A stretch of DNA of 24,422 bases from VRUE01 sp963837735 (GCA_963837735.1 CAWIOM010000008.1:1-24422), one strand, 5' to 3'. Shown: positions 8,465 through 17,241, counted from the first letter of the stretch. Program-made: numbers and translations. The notes: generated by a model from the letters alone, not told the origin.

Positions 8465-9080
8465 GCTTGCGGTAGGAGATCGAGGGCGGGACGAGCTCCC
8501 GGATCTCGGCCAGGAGCCGGGCCGAGAGCTCTCCCGGGTCCTCGCCCGCCCGCGGCTGGCCGCCCGCGGGGTCGAAGAAGCCGATCCGGAGCCGCGGCCG
8601 CCGCGGGAAGCCGGTCAGGTCCGATGTTCCCTCGATCGCGACCAGGCTGATGTGCGCCTCGGGCACCTCGAGGGCGAGCCGGCCGACGCCGCTGCGGGCC
8701 CGCAGCACCTCACCCCGGGATCGTGTGCCTTCGGGGAAGACGCCGATGCAGGCACCCGCCCGCAGCGTCTCGATCGCCTTCGCCAGGGCATCGGCGTCGC
8801 CCTCCCCCCGCTTGATCGGAATCTGCCCCATCCCGTCGAGGATCGGGCCCAGCCCGCGCACGTCCCAGAGCGTCGATTTCGCCAGCGCCCGGATCTGTCG
8901 CCGGCTGCGGGCCGCGAAGCCGACCATCACCGGGTCCCAGTGGCTGTCGTGGTTGCCGACCACCAGCAACGGCCCGCTCTCCGGCAGCGACTCGAGCCCC
9001 GAGACCTGAAGCCGTCCCCAGCGGGCGACCGGCCGGTTGACGGCCATGGCGACGCCGTATGTGCGGGTCCGCTCGCGCAT
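8451..9080 (-). CDS. 1-acyl-sn-glycerol-3-phosphate acyltransferase (PlsC family)
   Basis: 209 residues. It has the glycerolipid acyltransferase blocks in order: NHDSHWDP (H44 and D49, the HX4D catalytic pair), GQIPIKRG (about 85-92, block II) and FPEGTRSR (115-122, block III, glycerol-phosphate binding). The family transfers a fatty acyl group to the sn-2 position of lysophosphatidic acid, giving phosphatidic acid at the inner membrane. Length is normal for the short cytoplasmic-face members; there is no clear N-terminal membrane helix. It follows the SDR gene by 12 bases on the same strand, so it is probably the second gene of a two-gene unit. The start at 9080 has no good Shine-Dalgarno, and the in-frame ATG at residue 12 is an alternative. 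Exact acceptor specificity cannot be read from sequence. Confidence 0.85.
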   Translation of the reverse strand: MRERTRTYGVAMAVNRPVARWGRLQVSGLESLPESGPLLVVGNHDSHWDPVMVGFAARSRRQIRALAKSTLWDVRGLGPILDGMGQIPIKRGEGDADALAKAIETLRAGACIGVFPEGTRSRGEVLRARSGVGRLALEVPEAHISLVAIEGTSDLTGFPRRPRLRIGFFDPAGGQPRAGEDPGELSARLLAEIRELVPPSISYRKRAPA

Positions 9081-9092
9081 CGACGGAGGAGC

Positions 9093-9857
9093 TCAGCCGA
9101 CCTGTTCGGTCGGCCGGATCAGGATCTCGTTGACGGAGACGTGGCGGGGGCGGGTGACGGCGAAGGCGATCGCCTCGGCGATGTCGCGGGACTGCAGCGT
9201 CTCGATGCCGGCGAAGCGCTCCCTGACCCGCTCGCGGACCTCGTCGCGGAGGTGGTCGGTGAGCTCGGTGGCGACGGCGCCGGGCTCGACGATCGTCGTC
9301 CGCACCCGGCGCGAGGCGAACTCCTGGCGGAAGGACTCGCTGAAGGCGCCGACGCCGTGCTTTGTCAGGTTGTAGACGCCGGACCCGGCGCGGGCGACCC
9401 GGCCGGCGACGGAGCTGATGTTGACGAGGTCGGCGCAGCCGCGCTCGGACTCCTCGGCGGCGGCGAGCAGGTGGGGGAGGGCGGCATGCGTCGTGTTGAC
9501 CAGGCCCTTCAGGTTCAGGTCGATCATCCGGTCCCACTCCTCCGTCGGCGCGTTCTCGATCGGGCCGAGCAGCATCACGCCGGCGTTGTTGACGAGGACG
9601 TCGAGCCGGCCGAGCTCGGCGACGGTGCGATCGACGGCGCCGCTCGCCTGCTCGGGGTCGGTGATGTCGGCCTCGATCGCGAGCGCGGTGTGCCCTTCGC
9701 CGCCGATCTCCGCCGCCAGCCGCTCGAGCCGCTCGAGGCGGCGGGCGGCCACCGCCACCTTGGCGCCGAGGGCGGCGAGCTCGCCGGCGGTCGCCTCGCC
9801 GATCCCGCTGCTCGCGCCGGTGATCAGGACGACCGTTCCCTCCAGTGGATTCGCCAT
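9093..9857 (-). CDS. Short-chain dehydrogenase/reductase (SDR family oxidoreductase)
   Basis: 254 residues from MANPLEG. Classical SDR motifs: the TGASSGIG nucleotide-binding turn near residues 13-20, a basic AARR after beta-2 suggesting NADP(H), a D in the EADITDP segment, NNAGVM, the catalytic Ser in NISSVAGR and the YNLTK (YxxxK) active site. The family oxidises or reduces alcohols or ketones; the substrate is not evident. The start chosen is the ATG at 9857, with GGGAG upstream. An in-frame ATG at 9875 (MGVCAGMANP) is also possible and has a GGAAGG-like site. It is divergent from zwf with only 35 bases between, so the two share a very short control region. An acyltransferase gene follows downstream. 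Confidence 0.9.
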   Translation of the reverse strand: MANPLEGTVVLITGASSGIGEATAGELAALGAKVAVAARRLERLERLAAEIGGEGHTALAIEADITDPEQASGAVDRTVAELGRLDVLVNNAGVMLLGPIENAPTEEWDRMIDLNLKGLVNTTHAALPHLLAAAEESERGCADLVNISSVAGRVARAGSGVYNLTKHGVGAFSESFRQEFASRRVRTTIVEPGAVATELTDHLRDEVRERVRERFAGIETLQSRDIAEAIAFAVTRPRHVSVNEILIRPTEQVG

Positions 9858-9892
9858 GCCGGCACATACTCCCATCTGTCAGCCTTCCGCGG

Positions 9893-11362
<1,470 letters not shown>

Positions 11363-11367
11363 GCGCC

Positions 11368-11979
11368 TCAGGCGCCCAGCGCCCCCTCGATCAGCTCGGC
11401 CGTGCGCCGCGAGAGGTCGAGAGCCTCGTCCTGGTGGACGATCGGCAGCGTCACCAGGAAGACGAAGCTCGGCATCAGCGCCCCGAGCCGCGTTCCATTG
11501 CCCCGGATCAGCTCACCGCGCATCACCAGCTCGGCCCCGTCCAGCGCCACGCGCACCGCGGACTTCGGGGCGCCAACCGGGGCGTTCGCCGCAGCGACGG
11601 CCACCGCCAGTTTTGCCAGGCTCCACCTGACGCTCCTGACCAGCATCTCGTCCTCGCGGCCGAGCATCCCGGCCATCGCCGCGCTCTCGCCGTCGGCCAG
11701 AGCGCGGGCTTCGCGGGTCTCGCCGCCGCCCTCCGCGTAGCCGAGCTCGGCGCAGAGTCGATCTGCGACCTTGAGCAGCGCCTCGCGCTGATTGCGCGTG
11801 ACCTCGGAGGCCGGCGTGCCCGCACCCGGGTACAGCCGCCGAGCCCTGAGCTCGGACGCCTCGCCCCACGGGGTGGTGAGCGACACACCCACGTTCCTAC
11901 GCTCGCTCAAACGGAACTCGCCTCTCTCCCCACGAGCGCCTCCCGCTGCGGGCTGGTTTCCCCGCCGGCCCGCGCTCAT
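11368..11979 (-). CDS. Hypothetical protein, faintly TetR-like
   Basis: 203 residues from the ATG at 11979, which has GGAGG 7 bases upstream. The first 35 residues are Gly/Arg-rich and low in complexity. TRNQREALLKVADRLCAELGY (61-81) resembles helix 1 of TetR-family regulators, and the C-terminal MPSFVFLVTLPIVHQDEAL with the following helix looks like a TetR ligand-domain end. The helix-turn-helix core (a T-V-x-x-I and AGVS-type stretch) is not recognisable; instead there is a Gly/Glu/Ala-rich stretch about 82-105. It may be a degenerate regulator, a regulator-like protein that no longer binds DNA, or an unrelated helical protein. It is convergent with zwf. Confidence 0.55.
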   Translation of the reverse strand: MSAGRRGNQPAAGGARGERGEFRLSERRNVGVSLTTPWGEASELRARRLYPGAGTPASEVTRNQREALLKVADRLCAELGYAEGGGETREARALADGESAAMAGMLGREDEMLVRSVRWSLAKLAVAVAAANAPVGAPKSAVRVALDGAELVMRGELIRGNGTRLGALMPSFVFLVTLPIVHQDEALDLSRRTAELIEGALGA

Positions 11980-11986
11980 TGTAGGA

Positions 11987-11991
11987 CCTCC
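11987..11991 (-). promoter_or_regulatory. Ribosome binding site GGAGG deciding a start
   Basis: Read on the minus strand, GGAGG stands 7 bases before the ATG at 11979. This supports that start over the ATG at 12027 and over GTG codons at 11892 and 11886. Confidence 0.5.
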
Positions 11992-12293
11992 GCCTCGCCG
12001 CGATCGGCGATTTCCTGCTCGCTTCACTCACCGCTTTCCACCCCCCGCGCCGCCGGCGAGTCGCTCGCCCCCGCGCAAATTCCCTGTGCCTGCAAATCGT
12101 CGCGGTGGATAGTAACTGCCTTTCTGAAGGGAAGCGAGATTCAGCTCAGTACTCCACCTTTCTCCTATCTTCAGAAAATCGCCTTGCCTTTCAGGGTGAG
12201 ATCTGCTTTTCTAGCGACCGGCACCCATTTGGGTGACGGGGAAATGCGACTCAATCGGCGGCGGCGGGGAACAGCCCTTGCCTCGGCCGGGAT

Positions 12294-12297
12294 GGAG
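12294..12297 (+). promoter_or_regulatory. Ribosome binding site GGAG deciding a GTG start
   Basis: GGAG followed by AAATTC and GTG (12304) gives 6-base spacing. This mirrors the AAGGAG-GTG start of paralogue 2, whose product also begins VS. In-frame ATGs at 12244 and 12292 are alternatives. Confidence 0.5.
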
Positions 12298-12303
12298 AAA
12301 TTC

Positions 12304-13131
12304 GTGAGCAACACAGACGGCGGGCCTGCCGGCACCTTCGCGAGTCGGCGGCGAGGATGGATGATCGCGACGATCGGGCTGACGGCCCTGCTTGCTGCGG
12401 CGCTGGCAGCGGTTGCCGTCGCCGAGAAGCCGACCACGGTCAAGGCCGGGAACCTGGTGCTGACGATCAATGGCGGCGTCAAGCCGAAGGCCCTGCCGAA
12501 GAAGGAGTTGGCGCCGATCGCCCTCAACGTGCAGGGCAAGATCGCGACCGCCGACGGCACCCACCCGCCGGCCCTCAGCAAGGTCAACGTCGACACCGAC
12601 AAGGCCGGCACGATCGACGCCCGCGGCGTCCCGGTCTGCAAACAGGGCCAGCTCGAAGCAACGACCACCGACACCGCCCGCAAGACCTGCAAGGCGGCGA
12701 TCGTCGGCACCGGCACCACCGACGTCGAGGTTCAGTTCCCCGAACAATCGCCGATCCCGATCCACTCGCAGCTGAGCGCCTTCAACGGCCCCGGCGGCGG
12801 CAAGGGCAAGGCGACGATTCTCATCCACGCTTACCTGAGCAGCCCGATCTCGGCGGCGATCGTCACCACGGTCAAGGTCTCCACGGAGCACAAGGGCCCA
12901 TACGGGACCCGCTCGGTCGCGACGGTCCCCAAGATCGCCAACTACACCGGCTCGGTCACCGCCTTCAACCTCACCTTCGCCAAGAAGCTCTTCGCCTACA
13001 AGGGCAAGAAGCACGGCTACCTGCTCGCCAAGTGCGACGACGGCTCCTTCGTGGCCCAGGCCGAAGCGCTCTTCGTCAACGGCGAAAAGCTGGGCGGCAA
13101 GATCGCCCGCGCCTGCACGCCGAAGGGCTGA
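12304..13131 (+). CDS. Four-cysteine secreted protein, paralogue 3
   Basis: 275 residues from the GTG at 12304. Signal peptide: basic SRRRGWM, then IATIGLTALLAAALAAVAVA. The mature part opens with VKAGNLVLTINGGVKPKALP. Cysteines are at about 112, 129, 244 and 271: CX16C, 114 intervening residues, 26 intervening residues, then C-TPKG at the end, matching paralogue 2. Other shared motifs are KIATADGTHPP, GVPVCKQGQLEAT, CKAAIVGTGTTDV, FPEQSPIP, LSAFNG, PYGTRS, VPKIANYTGSV and a Lys-rich AYKGKKHGYL. It is about 3.9 kb from paralogue 2, separated by metabolic genes, and has its own upstream region, so it is probably a separate transcription unit. Family function unknown. Confidence 0.75.
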   Translation: MSNTDGGPAGTFASRRRGWMIATIGLTALLAAALAAVAVAEKPTTVKAGNLVLTINGGVKPKALPKKELAPIALNVQGKIATADGTHPPALSKVNVDTDKAGTIDARGVPVCKQGQLEATTTDTARKTCKAAIVGTGTTDVEVQFPEQSPIPIHSQLSAFNGPGGGKGKATILIHAYLSSPISAAIVTTVKVSTEHKGPYGTRSVATVPKIANYTGSVTAFNLTFAKKLFAYKGKKHGYLLAKCDDGSFVAQAEALFVNGEKLGGKIARACTPKG

Positions 13132-13234
13132 GCCCGAATGGCCGGCAAGTTCGACTCGGTGTTCGAGGCGGCGACGCTGAAGCGCGCGACGGCGCGGCTC
13201 TGCGTGCCCCGCCCTCGCCGGCAAGAAGATTTCC

Positions 13235-13254
13235 CCCGGGCCCGCCGGCCCGGG
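13235..13254 (+). terminator. Possible terminator hairpin
   Basis: CCCGGGCC-CGCC-GGCCCGGG, a perfect 8-bp G/C stem with a 4-base loop. It lies about 100 bases after the stop of paralogue 3 and has no T-tract. Distance from the stop makes the role uncertain. Confidence 0.4.
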
Positions 13255-13435
13255 CAAGCGTCCGCCACTCTCTTTCCCTGGACGGTGGCGGCAGGCCGAA
13301 CGCGCTCCACCCTGGGCGCGCCGGCCATGGGGGCCGCCCGGTTTCTTCCCGTTTCCGGGAGGCGCCAATGCAGTACCCGCGGCAGGTTGTCACCTGAAGG
13401 ATTCTCTCCCTCCAGGCCACCACTGCGGTAGAGGA

Positions 13436-13485
13436 ACAGCCGGGCGCCTACCGGGGCCCATCCCAGGCCCACGGCGCCCGGCTGT
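13436..13485. repeat. Perfect 13-bp stem with 24-base structured loop
   Basis: ACAGCCGGGCGCC (13436-13448) is the exact reverse complement of GGCGCCCGGCTGT (13473-13485). Inside the loop, GGGCC and GGCCC can form a second short stem. It ends 25 bases before the ATG at 13511, so it may be a terminator for upstream transcription or a leader structure affecting that gene. Confidence 0.6.
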
Positions 13486-13510
13486 CCTGTCTTCCCGATC
13501 GCCCGAGCAT

Positions 13511-13807
13511 ATGTCGACCGAGATCACCTGCCTCGTCTGGAGCTCGAACGGCACCGGTGCGGGAATCGAGGGTGTCGGCGGCCCCGGCTGGACACAGGAC
13601 CTCGAGACCGTCATCGGTCAGATCGAAGAGGGATGGCGCTACTACGTCCGCCTCGGCTCCACCTTCGTCAACGTCGTCCTCACCGACGAAGGCCCGTGTC
13701 GCCTGCGAACCGACCCCGCCGAGACCGCTGAGAACGAGCTGCTCACCCTCCCCACCTGCCTCCTGCCGCTGGGCTCTTCCCCGGCCTTCCGCCGGTGCGG
13801 ACCCTGA
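13511..13807 (+). CDS. Small DUF3892-like protein
   Basis: 98 residues. The layout matches the DUF3892 family as I remember it: an N-terminal beta strand ITCLVWSS, the GVGGPGWT turn, a helix LETVIGQIEEG, WRYYVRLGSTFVNVVL strands, and the closing RLRTDPAETAENELLTLPTC (equivalent to the family's LRT-x-x-D-x3-DNL-x-x-LP). Members are small cytoplasmic proteins of unknown function. No strong Shine-Dalgarno precedes the ATG, and a large stem-loop ends 25 bases upstream. The 3' end overlaps the next small gene by 13 bases, suggesting coupled translation. Confidence 0.6.
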   Translation: MSTEITCLVWSSNGTGAGIEGVGGPGWTQDLETVIGQIEEGWRYYVRLGSTFVNVVLTDEGPCRLRTDPAETAENELLTLPTCLLPLGSSPAFRRCGP

Positions 13808-13947
13808 TCCTGCTGTGCGTTGTCGCGGGCCTCGTCTTCGGGAGCGTGAAGTTGATTCAGCGCCACGAAAGCGACGGTCGATCGGCGATGGAACGGGTCG
13901 AAGACGAACTCGGCGACGAACCCGAATATCCCGCCGAAGCCCCGTGA
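13795..13947 (+). CDS. 50-residue single-pass membrane peptide with acidic tail
   Basis: It starts at GTG 13795 within the 3' end of the DUF3892-like gene and ends at TGA 13945-13947. The sequence begins MRTLILLCVVAGLVFGSVKL, a clear transmembrane helix of about 17 residues, followed by a charged stretch (QRHESDGRSAMERVEDELG) and an acidic, Pro-containing end (DEPEYPAEAP). Hydrophobic and charged parts are sharply separated and codon use is like that of neighbouring genes, which argues against chance. It may be a small membrane partner of the overlapping gene. Function unknown. Confidence 0.5.
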   Translation: MRTLILLCVVAGLVFGSVKLIQRHESDGRSAMERVEDELGDEPEYPAEAP

Positions 13948-14040
13948 CAAACTGCGCTGGCTCTACGCGGTCGGCGCGATCGGGTACTGCGGATCGGGTT
14001 CCGGTCCCCTGTGTCGTCCGCACGGACTCGGCAAAGCCCA

Positions 14041-14114
<74 letters not shown>

Positions 14115-14163
14115 TCCTCGCCAAGGGTATCCGGGCTTCGGGCCGGTTCGCGGGCCGCGGCGG

Positions 14164-14790
14164 TCAGTCGTAGAGGCTCTCGGAGGCGAGCTCTTTGGCC
14201 CGGTTGCTCCAGAGCTTGAGCTGCATGAAGATCTCGTCGCCGTAGCCCTCGAGGGCGTCGAGGGCGATCAGGGTGAAGCGGCCGTTGGAGATCGCTTCCT
14301 GGTCGACTGTCTCGTGGTCGAGCTCGGCGCTGGCGGCGACCGCTCCCTGTTGGAGGGGGCGGCCCCAGACAAGGGTGACGGCTCCGGCGCGGCCGTTCTC
14401 GCCCCGCCAGCGGCCGATCACGTCGTCGTTGAGGTCGATCTTCCAGTCGGGGTTGTCCTCGGCGAGGACGTTGGTGAAGTCGGCCTTGGCCCGCAGGTCG
14501 CCCGGGTCGCCCTCCGCGGGCTGGACGTAGGAGACGTGGCCGAAGAGCTCGACCTCGCCCTCGGCGCCCTCCGCCCTGGTGCTGCAGGGCACCCAGACGC
14601 GCCCGCCCCAGGCGCGCTCGGGGAACCATTCGAGCTCGCCGTCGGCGCTGACCCCGTCGGGCAGGTCGCCGAGGGCGTCGCAGGCGGCGCGGAACGGCGT
14701 CGCCAGGCGCTCGGCGAAGCGCCCGTGGGGAATCCCCTCCTGGGTGCTGTCGGCGATGAAGCGCGGAATCGGTCGCGGGTTGGGCGGCAC
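14164..14790 (-). CDS. Conserved-looking hypothetical protein downstream of galT
   Basis: 208 residues from a GTG start at 14790, nine bases after the galT stop, so probably in the same operon. No signal peptide or membrane helix. It is acidic and rich in Trp, with alternating strands (GGRVWVPCSTRAEG, VELFGHVSYVQPAEG, AGAVTLVWGRPLQQG, GRFTLIALDALEG) suggesting a beta-rich cytoplasmic fold, and a helical C-terminus (FMQLKLWSNRAKELASE). I do not recognise the family. The link to sugar metabolism rests only on position. Confidence 0.65.
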   Translation of the reverse strand: MPPNPRPIPRFIADSTQEGIPHGRFAERLATPFRAACDALGDLPDGVSADGELEWFPERAWGGRVWVPCSTRAEGAEGEVELFGHVSYVQPAEGDPGDLRAKADFTNVLAEDNPDWKIDLNDDVIGRWRGENGRAGAVTLVWGRPLQQGAVAASAELDHETVDQEAISNGRFTLIALDALEGYGDEIFMQLKLWSNRAKELASESLYD

Positions 14791-14799
14791 CGGGGCAGC

Positions 14800-15876
14800 C
14801 TAGTCTGCGAGCGTCTCGCGCAGGTCGGCGGCGGCGCGCTCGGGCGGGTAGATGTTGATGTCGACCCCGGTCCCGAGCTCGAAGCCGGCCTTGACCGAGA
14901 GCCGGGGGGCGATGTCGATATGCCAGTGGAAGCCCTCGGGAGCGCCGCGGGGCGCCGTGCGGACCCAGAGGTTGAGGTCCGGGGACCCGCCCAGGCGGCC
15001 GGCCAGCAGGCGCAGCGCCCGGGCCAGCATCGCCGCCCCGACCGTGTCCTCGGCGAAGCTCGGCGACTCGGCCCGGGGGACGATCCGCAGCTCGAAGGGC
15101 GAGCGCGATGCCCAGGGGCAGATCAGCGCCGCCTCCTCGTCGATCGCCACCAGCCGCTCGCGCCGGCGCACCTCCTCGACCACGACCTCGCTGAGCAGGC
15201 CGCCGCCCGCGGTGCGTTCCCGGTAGGCGCCGGCCCGCTCGCGCTCGCGCGCCACCGAGGCCGGCACGAAGGGCAGCGCGTAGAGCTGCGCGTGGGTGTG
15301 CTCCAGCGATGCCCCCGCGGCGCCGCCCTCGTTGACGATCAGCTGCACGTAGGCGGCGTCGGAGTGGGCGCGCATCCGCTCCCGCCAGGTCCCGACCGCC
15401 GCCGCGATCTGCTCGTCGGAGAGCTCCGACATCGCCGTCGCGTGCCGGGGCGCGTTGACGATCACCTCGTGGGCGCCGCCCGCCGGCCGCGAGGCGAAGA
15501 GGTCCGGCTCCCCGGCGCGCCGCGACGCCAGCAGCGGGTCGCCGCCGCTGGCGAAGGCTCCGGCTTCGGCCTGGGCGCCGCCGCTGCCGGCCCCCGCCCC
15601 GCCCTCCTCGGCCGCCTCGCCGCCGAGCGCCGGGTACAGGTTCGGCACCACCCGCGTCGTCCAGCCCGGCGTGTCCGCCGCCCCGCCTCCCGGCCGCACT
15701 CCGTAGACCTCGGGCGGCGTCCTGCCCTCGCGCCCCTCGCAGAAGGGACAGCTTTCCGCTCCCTCGCCGCGCGCGGTGCCCGAGGAGCCGAACTGGTCCG
15801 GGCGCTCGCTGCGCCCCGGGGCGAGGATCGTTCGCAGCCCCGTGAGCTGGTCGATGCGGATCTCGGGAGCGCTCAG
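14800..15876 (-). CDS. galT: Galactose-1-phosphate uridylyltransferase, non-standard start
   Basis: It transfers UMP between UDP-glucose and galactose 1-phosphate (Leloir pathway). The N-terminal part IRIDQLTGLRTILAPGRSER, the zinc-type CPFC pair (about 43-46) and VVPNLYPAL are present. EVIVNAPRH follows, and then the nucleophile motif HTHAQ (about 193-197, second His) and FHWHIDIAP. The frame contains no ATG, GTG or TTG upstream of the conserved N-terminus. CTG at 15876 fits best: it makes a CTGA overlap with the slipin stop (15873-15875), the geometry of normal ATGA coupling. That gives 358 residues, near the family norm. A GTG at 15699 would remove the CPFC motif. Between YPAL and HEVIV there is an unusual Gly/Ala/Glu-rich insert of about 45 residues. 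Confidence 0.85.
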   Translation of the reverse strand: MSAPEIRIDQLTGLRTILAPGRSERPDQFGSSGTARGEGAESCPFCEGREGRTPPEVYGVRPGGGAADTPGWTTRVVPNLYPALGGEAAEEGGAGAGSGGAQAEAGAFASGGDPLLASRRAGEPDLFASRPAGGAHEVIVNAPRHATAMSELSDEQIAAAVGTWRERMRAHSDAAYVQLIVNEGGAAGASLEHTHAQLYALPFVPASVARERERAGAYRERTAGGGLLSEVVVEEVRRRERLVAIDEEAALICPWASRSPFELRIVPRAESPSFAEDTVGAAMLARALRLLAGRLGGSPDLNLWVRTAPRGAPEGFHWHIDIAPRLSVKAGFELGTGVDINIYPPERAAADLRETLAD

Positions 15877-16748
15877 GACCTTGAGGGGGGGAGGTCGCCG
15901 GGGGGCGGCACGTCGGTGTTCGGGGGCGGCTCGGCCGCGGGCGGGGCCGGCGGCCTGGGCGCCGGCGGCTTGGCCTTGCTGCCGCCGGTCTTGTGGTCGG
16001 CCCTGCCGATGAAGGGCTCGAGCACGTCCATCGGCAGCGGGAAGACGACCGTCGTGTTCTGGTTGCTGCCGATTTCGAGCAGCGTCTGCAGGTAGCGCAG
16101 CTGCAGCGAGGCCGGGTTGGTGCTGATGATGTCGGCGGCGTCGGTGAGCTTCTGCGCCGCCTGGTACTCGCCCTCGGAGTTGATGATCTTCGCCCGCCGC
16201 TCGCGCTCGGCCTCGGCCTGGCGGGCGATCGCCCGCTGCATCTGTTCGGGGATTTCGACGTCCTTGATCTCGACCGCGGTCACCTTCACGCCCCAGGGCT
16301 CGGTCGACTCGTCGATGATCTTCTGCAGCTCTTCGTTGAGCCGCTCGCGCTCGGAGAGCAGCTGGTCGAAGTCGGCCTTGCCGAGCACCGAGCGCAGCGA
16401 GGTCTGGGAGATCTGCGAGGTCGCGAGGAGGAAGTTTTCGACCTCGACTATCGCCTTGGTCGGGTCGATGACGCGGAAGTAGGCGACCGCGTTGACGCCG
16501 GCCGGGACGTTGTCGCGGGTGATCACCTCCTGCGGCGGGATGTTGAGCGTCACCGTCCGCAGGTCGACCTTGACCATCCGGTCGATGAACGGGATCAGCA
16601 GGATCAGCCCCGGGCCCTTCTGGGCGATCAGCCGCCCGAGCCGGAAGATGACGCCGCGCTCGTACTCGCGCAGGACCCGCACCGAGGCGCCGAGCGCGAT
16701 CAGCCCGAAGATGATGAGGACGATCAGAATTCCGCCTAGGGCTGCCAT
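15873..16748 (-). CDS. Slipin / SPFH-domain (stomatin-like) membrane protein
   Basis: 291 residues. One N-terminal membrane helix (GGILIVLIIFGLIALGASV) is followed by the SPFH domain: REYERGVIFRLGR, GPGLILLIPFIDRM, RTVTLNIPPQEVITRDNV, then VNAVAYFRV and a SQTSLRSVLGKADFDQLL segment. A charged coiled coil follows (ARQAEAERERRAKIINSEGE), then a Pro/Ala-rich tail from about residue 255. These proteins oligomerise in membrane microdomains and pair with NfeD. Here the nfeD gene is directly upstream and the stop and start overlap by one base (TGATG), a classic pair. The tail is longer than in compact slipins and runs into the galT start. Confidence 0.9.
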   Translation of the reverse strand: MAALGGILIVLIIFGLIALGASVRVLREYERGVIFRLGRLIAQKGPGLILLIPFIDRMVKVDLRTVTLNIPPQEVITRDNVPAGVNAVAYFRVIDPTKAIVEVENFLLATSQISQTSLRSVLGKADFDQLLSERERLNEELQKIIDESTEPWGVKVTAVEIKDVEIPEQMQRAIARQAEAERERRAKIINSEGEYQAAQKLTDAADIISTNPASLQLRYLQTLLEIGSNQNTTVVFPLPMDVLEPFIGRADHKTGGSKAKPPAPRPPAPPAAEPPPNTDVPPPGDLPPSRS

Positions 16749-17233
16749 CAGCTTGCTCCTTGCTCGGCTGTTTGCGCGGCCGGCGGCTCCGGGCTCACCA
16801 CCAGAGTGAGGCCGTCGACCGCCTCGATCACGACTCTATCCCCTGGCCGCGCCGGGCTCGTGCCGGCAGCCAGACGCGCCGCCCACAGCGCCCCGCCCGT
16901 CCAGACCTGGCCCTCGGGGTCGAGCGTGTTGCGGACCTCGGCGACCGAGCCGACCAGCTCCTCGGAGCCGGTGCGGACGCGCTGCTCGCGGTGGGCGGCG
17001 AGCACCTTACGGGTGACGAAGTAGAAGGTGACGCCGGAGAGGATGCCGAGCGTGATCAGGGCCGGGCCGATGTATTCGGTCGCCTCGGTGTCGGCGTCGG
17101 CGGTGAGGGCGACGACTCCGGCGACGATCAGCCCGATCGCCCCGACCACCGCCAGCGTCCCGCCCGTCGGCAGCAGCAACTCGGCCAACATCAGGAGGAT
17201 GGCGATCGCTGCGATCAGGACAAATGCGTCCAT
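16748..17233 (-). CDS. NfeD-family membrane protein
   Basis: 161 residues. Two to three hydrophobic segments cover the N-terminal half (FVLIAAIAILLMLAELLLPT, GGTLAVVGAIGLIVAGVVAL, IGPALITLGILSGVTFYFVT). The C-terminal half is the OB-fold NfeD domain: ELVGSVAEVRNTLDPEGQV, WTGGALWAARL, RPGDRVVIEAVDGLTLVV. This is the short form lacking the N-terminal ClpP-like protease, as is usual when paired with a slipin gene. In place of the common GELW there is GALW. It probably helps organise slipin at the membrane. It starts 8 bases after the upstream thioredoxin gene stop, in the same orientation. Confidence 0.85.
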   Translation of the reverse strand: MDAFVLIAAIAILLMLAELLLPTGGTLAVVGAIGLIVAGVVALTADADTEATEYIGPALITLGILSGVTFYFVTRKVLAAHREQRVRTGSEELVGSVAEVRNTLDPEGQVWTGGALWAARLAAGTSPARPGDRVVIEAVDGLTLVVSPEPPAAQTAEQGAS

Positions 17234-17241
17234 GCCGGTGA

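Larger units (their letters stand above)
11980..12303. other. Intergenic region between divergent genes, no supported gene
   Basis: 324 bases. It holds the GGAGG site of the minus-strand gene (11987-11991). The stretch 12110-12240 is less GC-rich and should carry the promoter of the gene at 12304, but no clear -35/-10 pair stands out. CACCC-ATTT-GGGTG (12222-12235) is a small inverted repeat that could be an operator. Open frames reaching back to 11434 are extensions of the downstream frame and lack coding character. Confidence 0.5.
13132..13510 (+). other. 379-base structured region without a supported gene
   Basis: No open frame here looks coding: frames starting at 13138 (plus) or ending near 13017 (minus) have skewed composition and no recognisable domain. 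The stretch is dense in inverted repeats: 13235-13254, TCCCG-TTTC-CGGGA (13347-13360), CAGGT-TGTC-ACCTG (13383-13396) and the long stem at 13436-13485. It could hold the terminator of the gene at 12304 plus a structured leader or small RNA before the gene at 13511. I tried to match tmRNA, RNase P, SRP RNA and common riboswitches and saw no fit. Confidence 0.45.

Noticed and set aside
13138..13431. Plus-strand frame of 97 codons after paralogue 3
   Set aside because: It starts just past a stop, is Arg/Pro-rich, crosses several hairpins and shows no domain.
13132..13510. Known structured RNA (tmRNA, RNase P, SRP RNA, cobalamin, TPP, c-di-AMP or c-di-GMP switch)
   Set aside because: The core motifs of these families could not be found on either strand.
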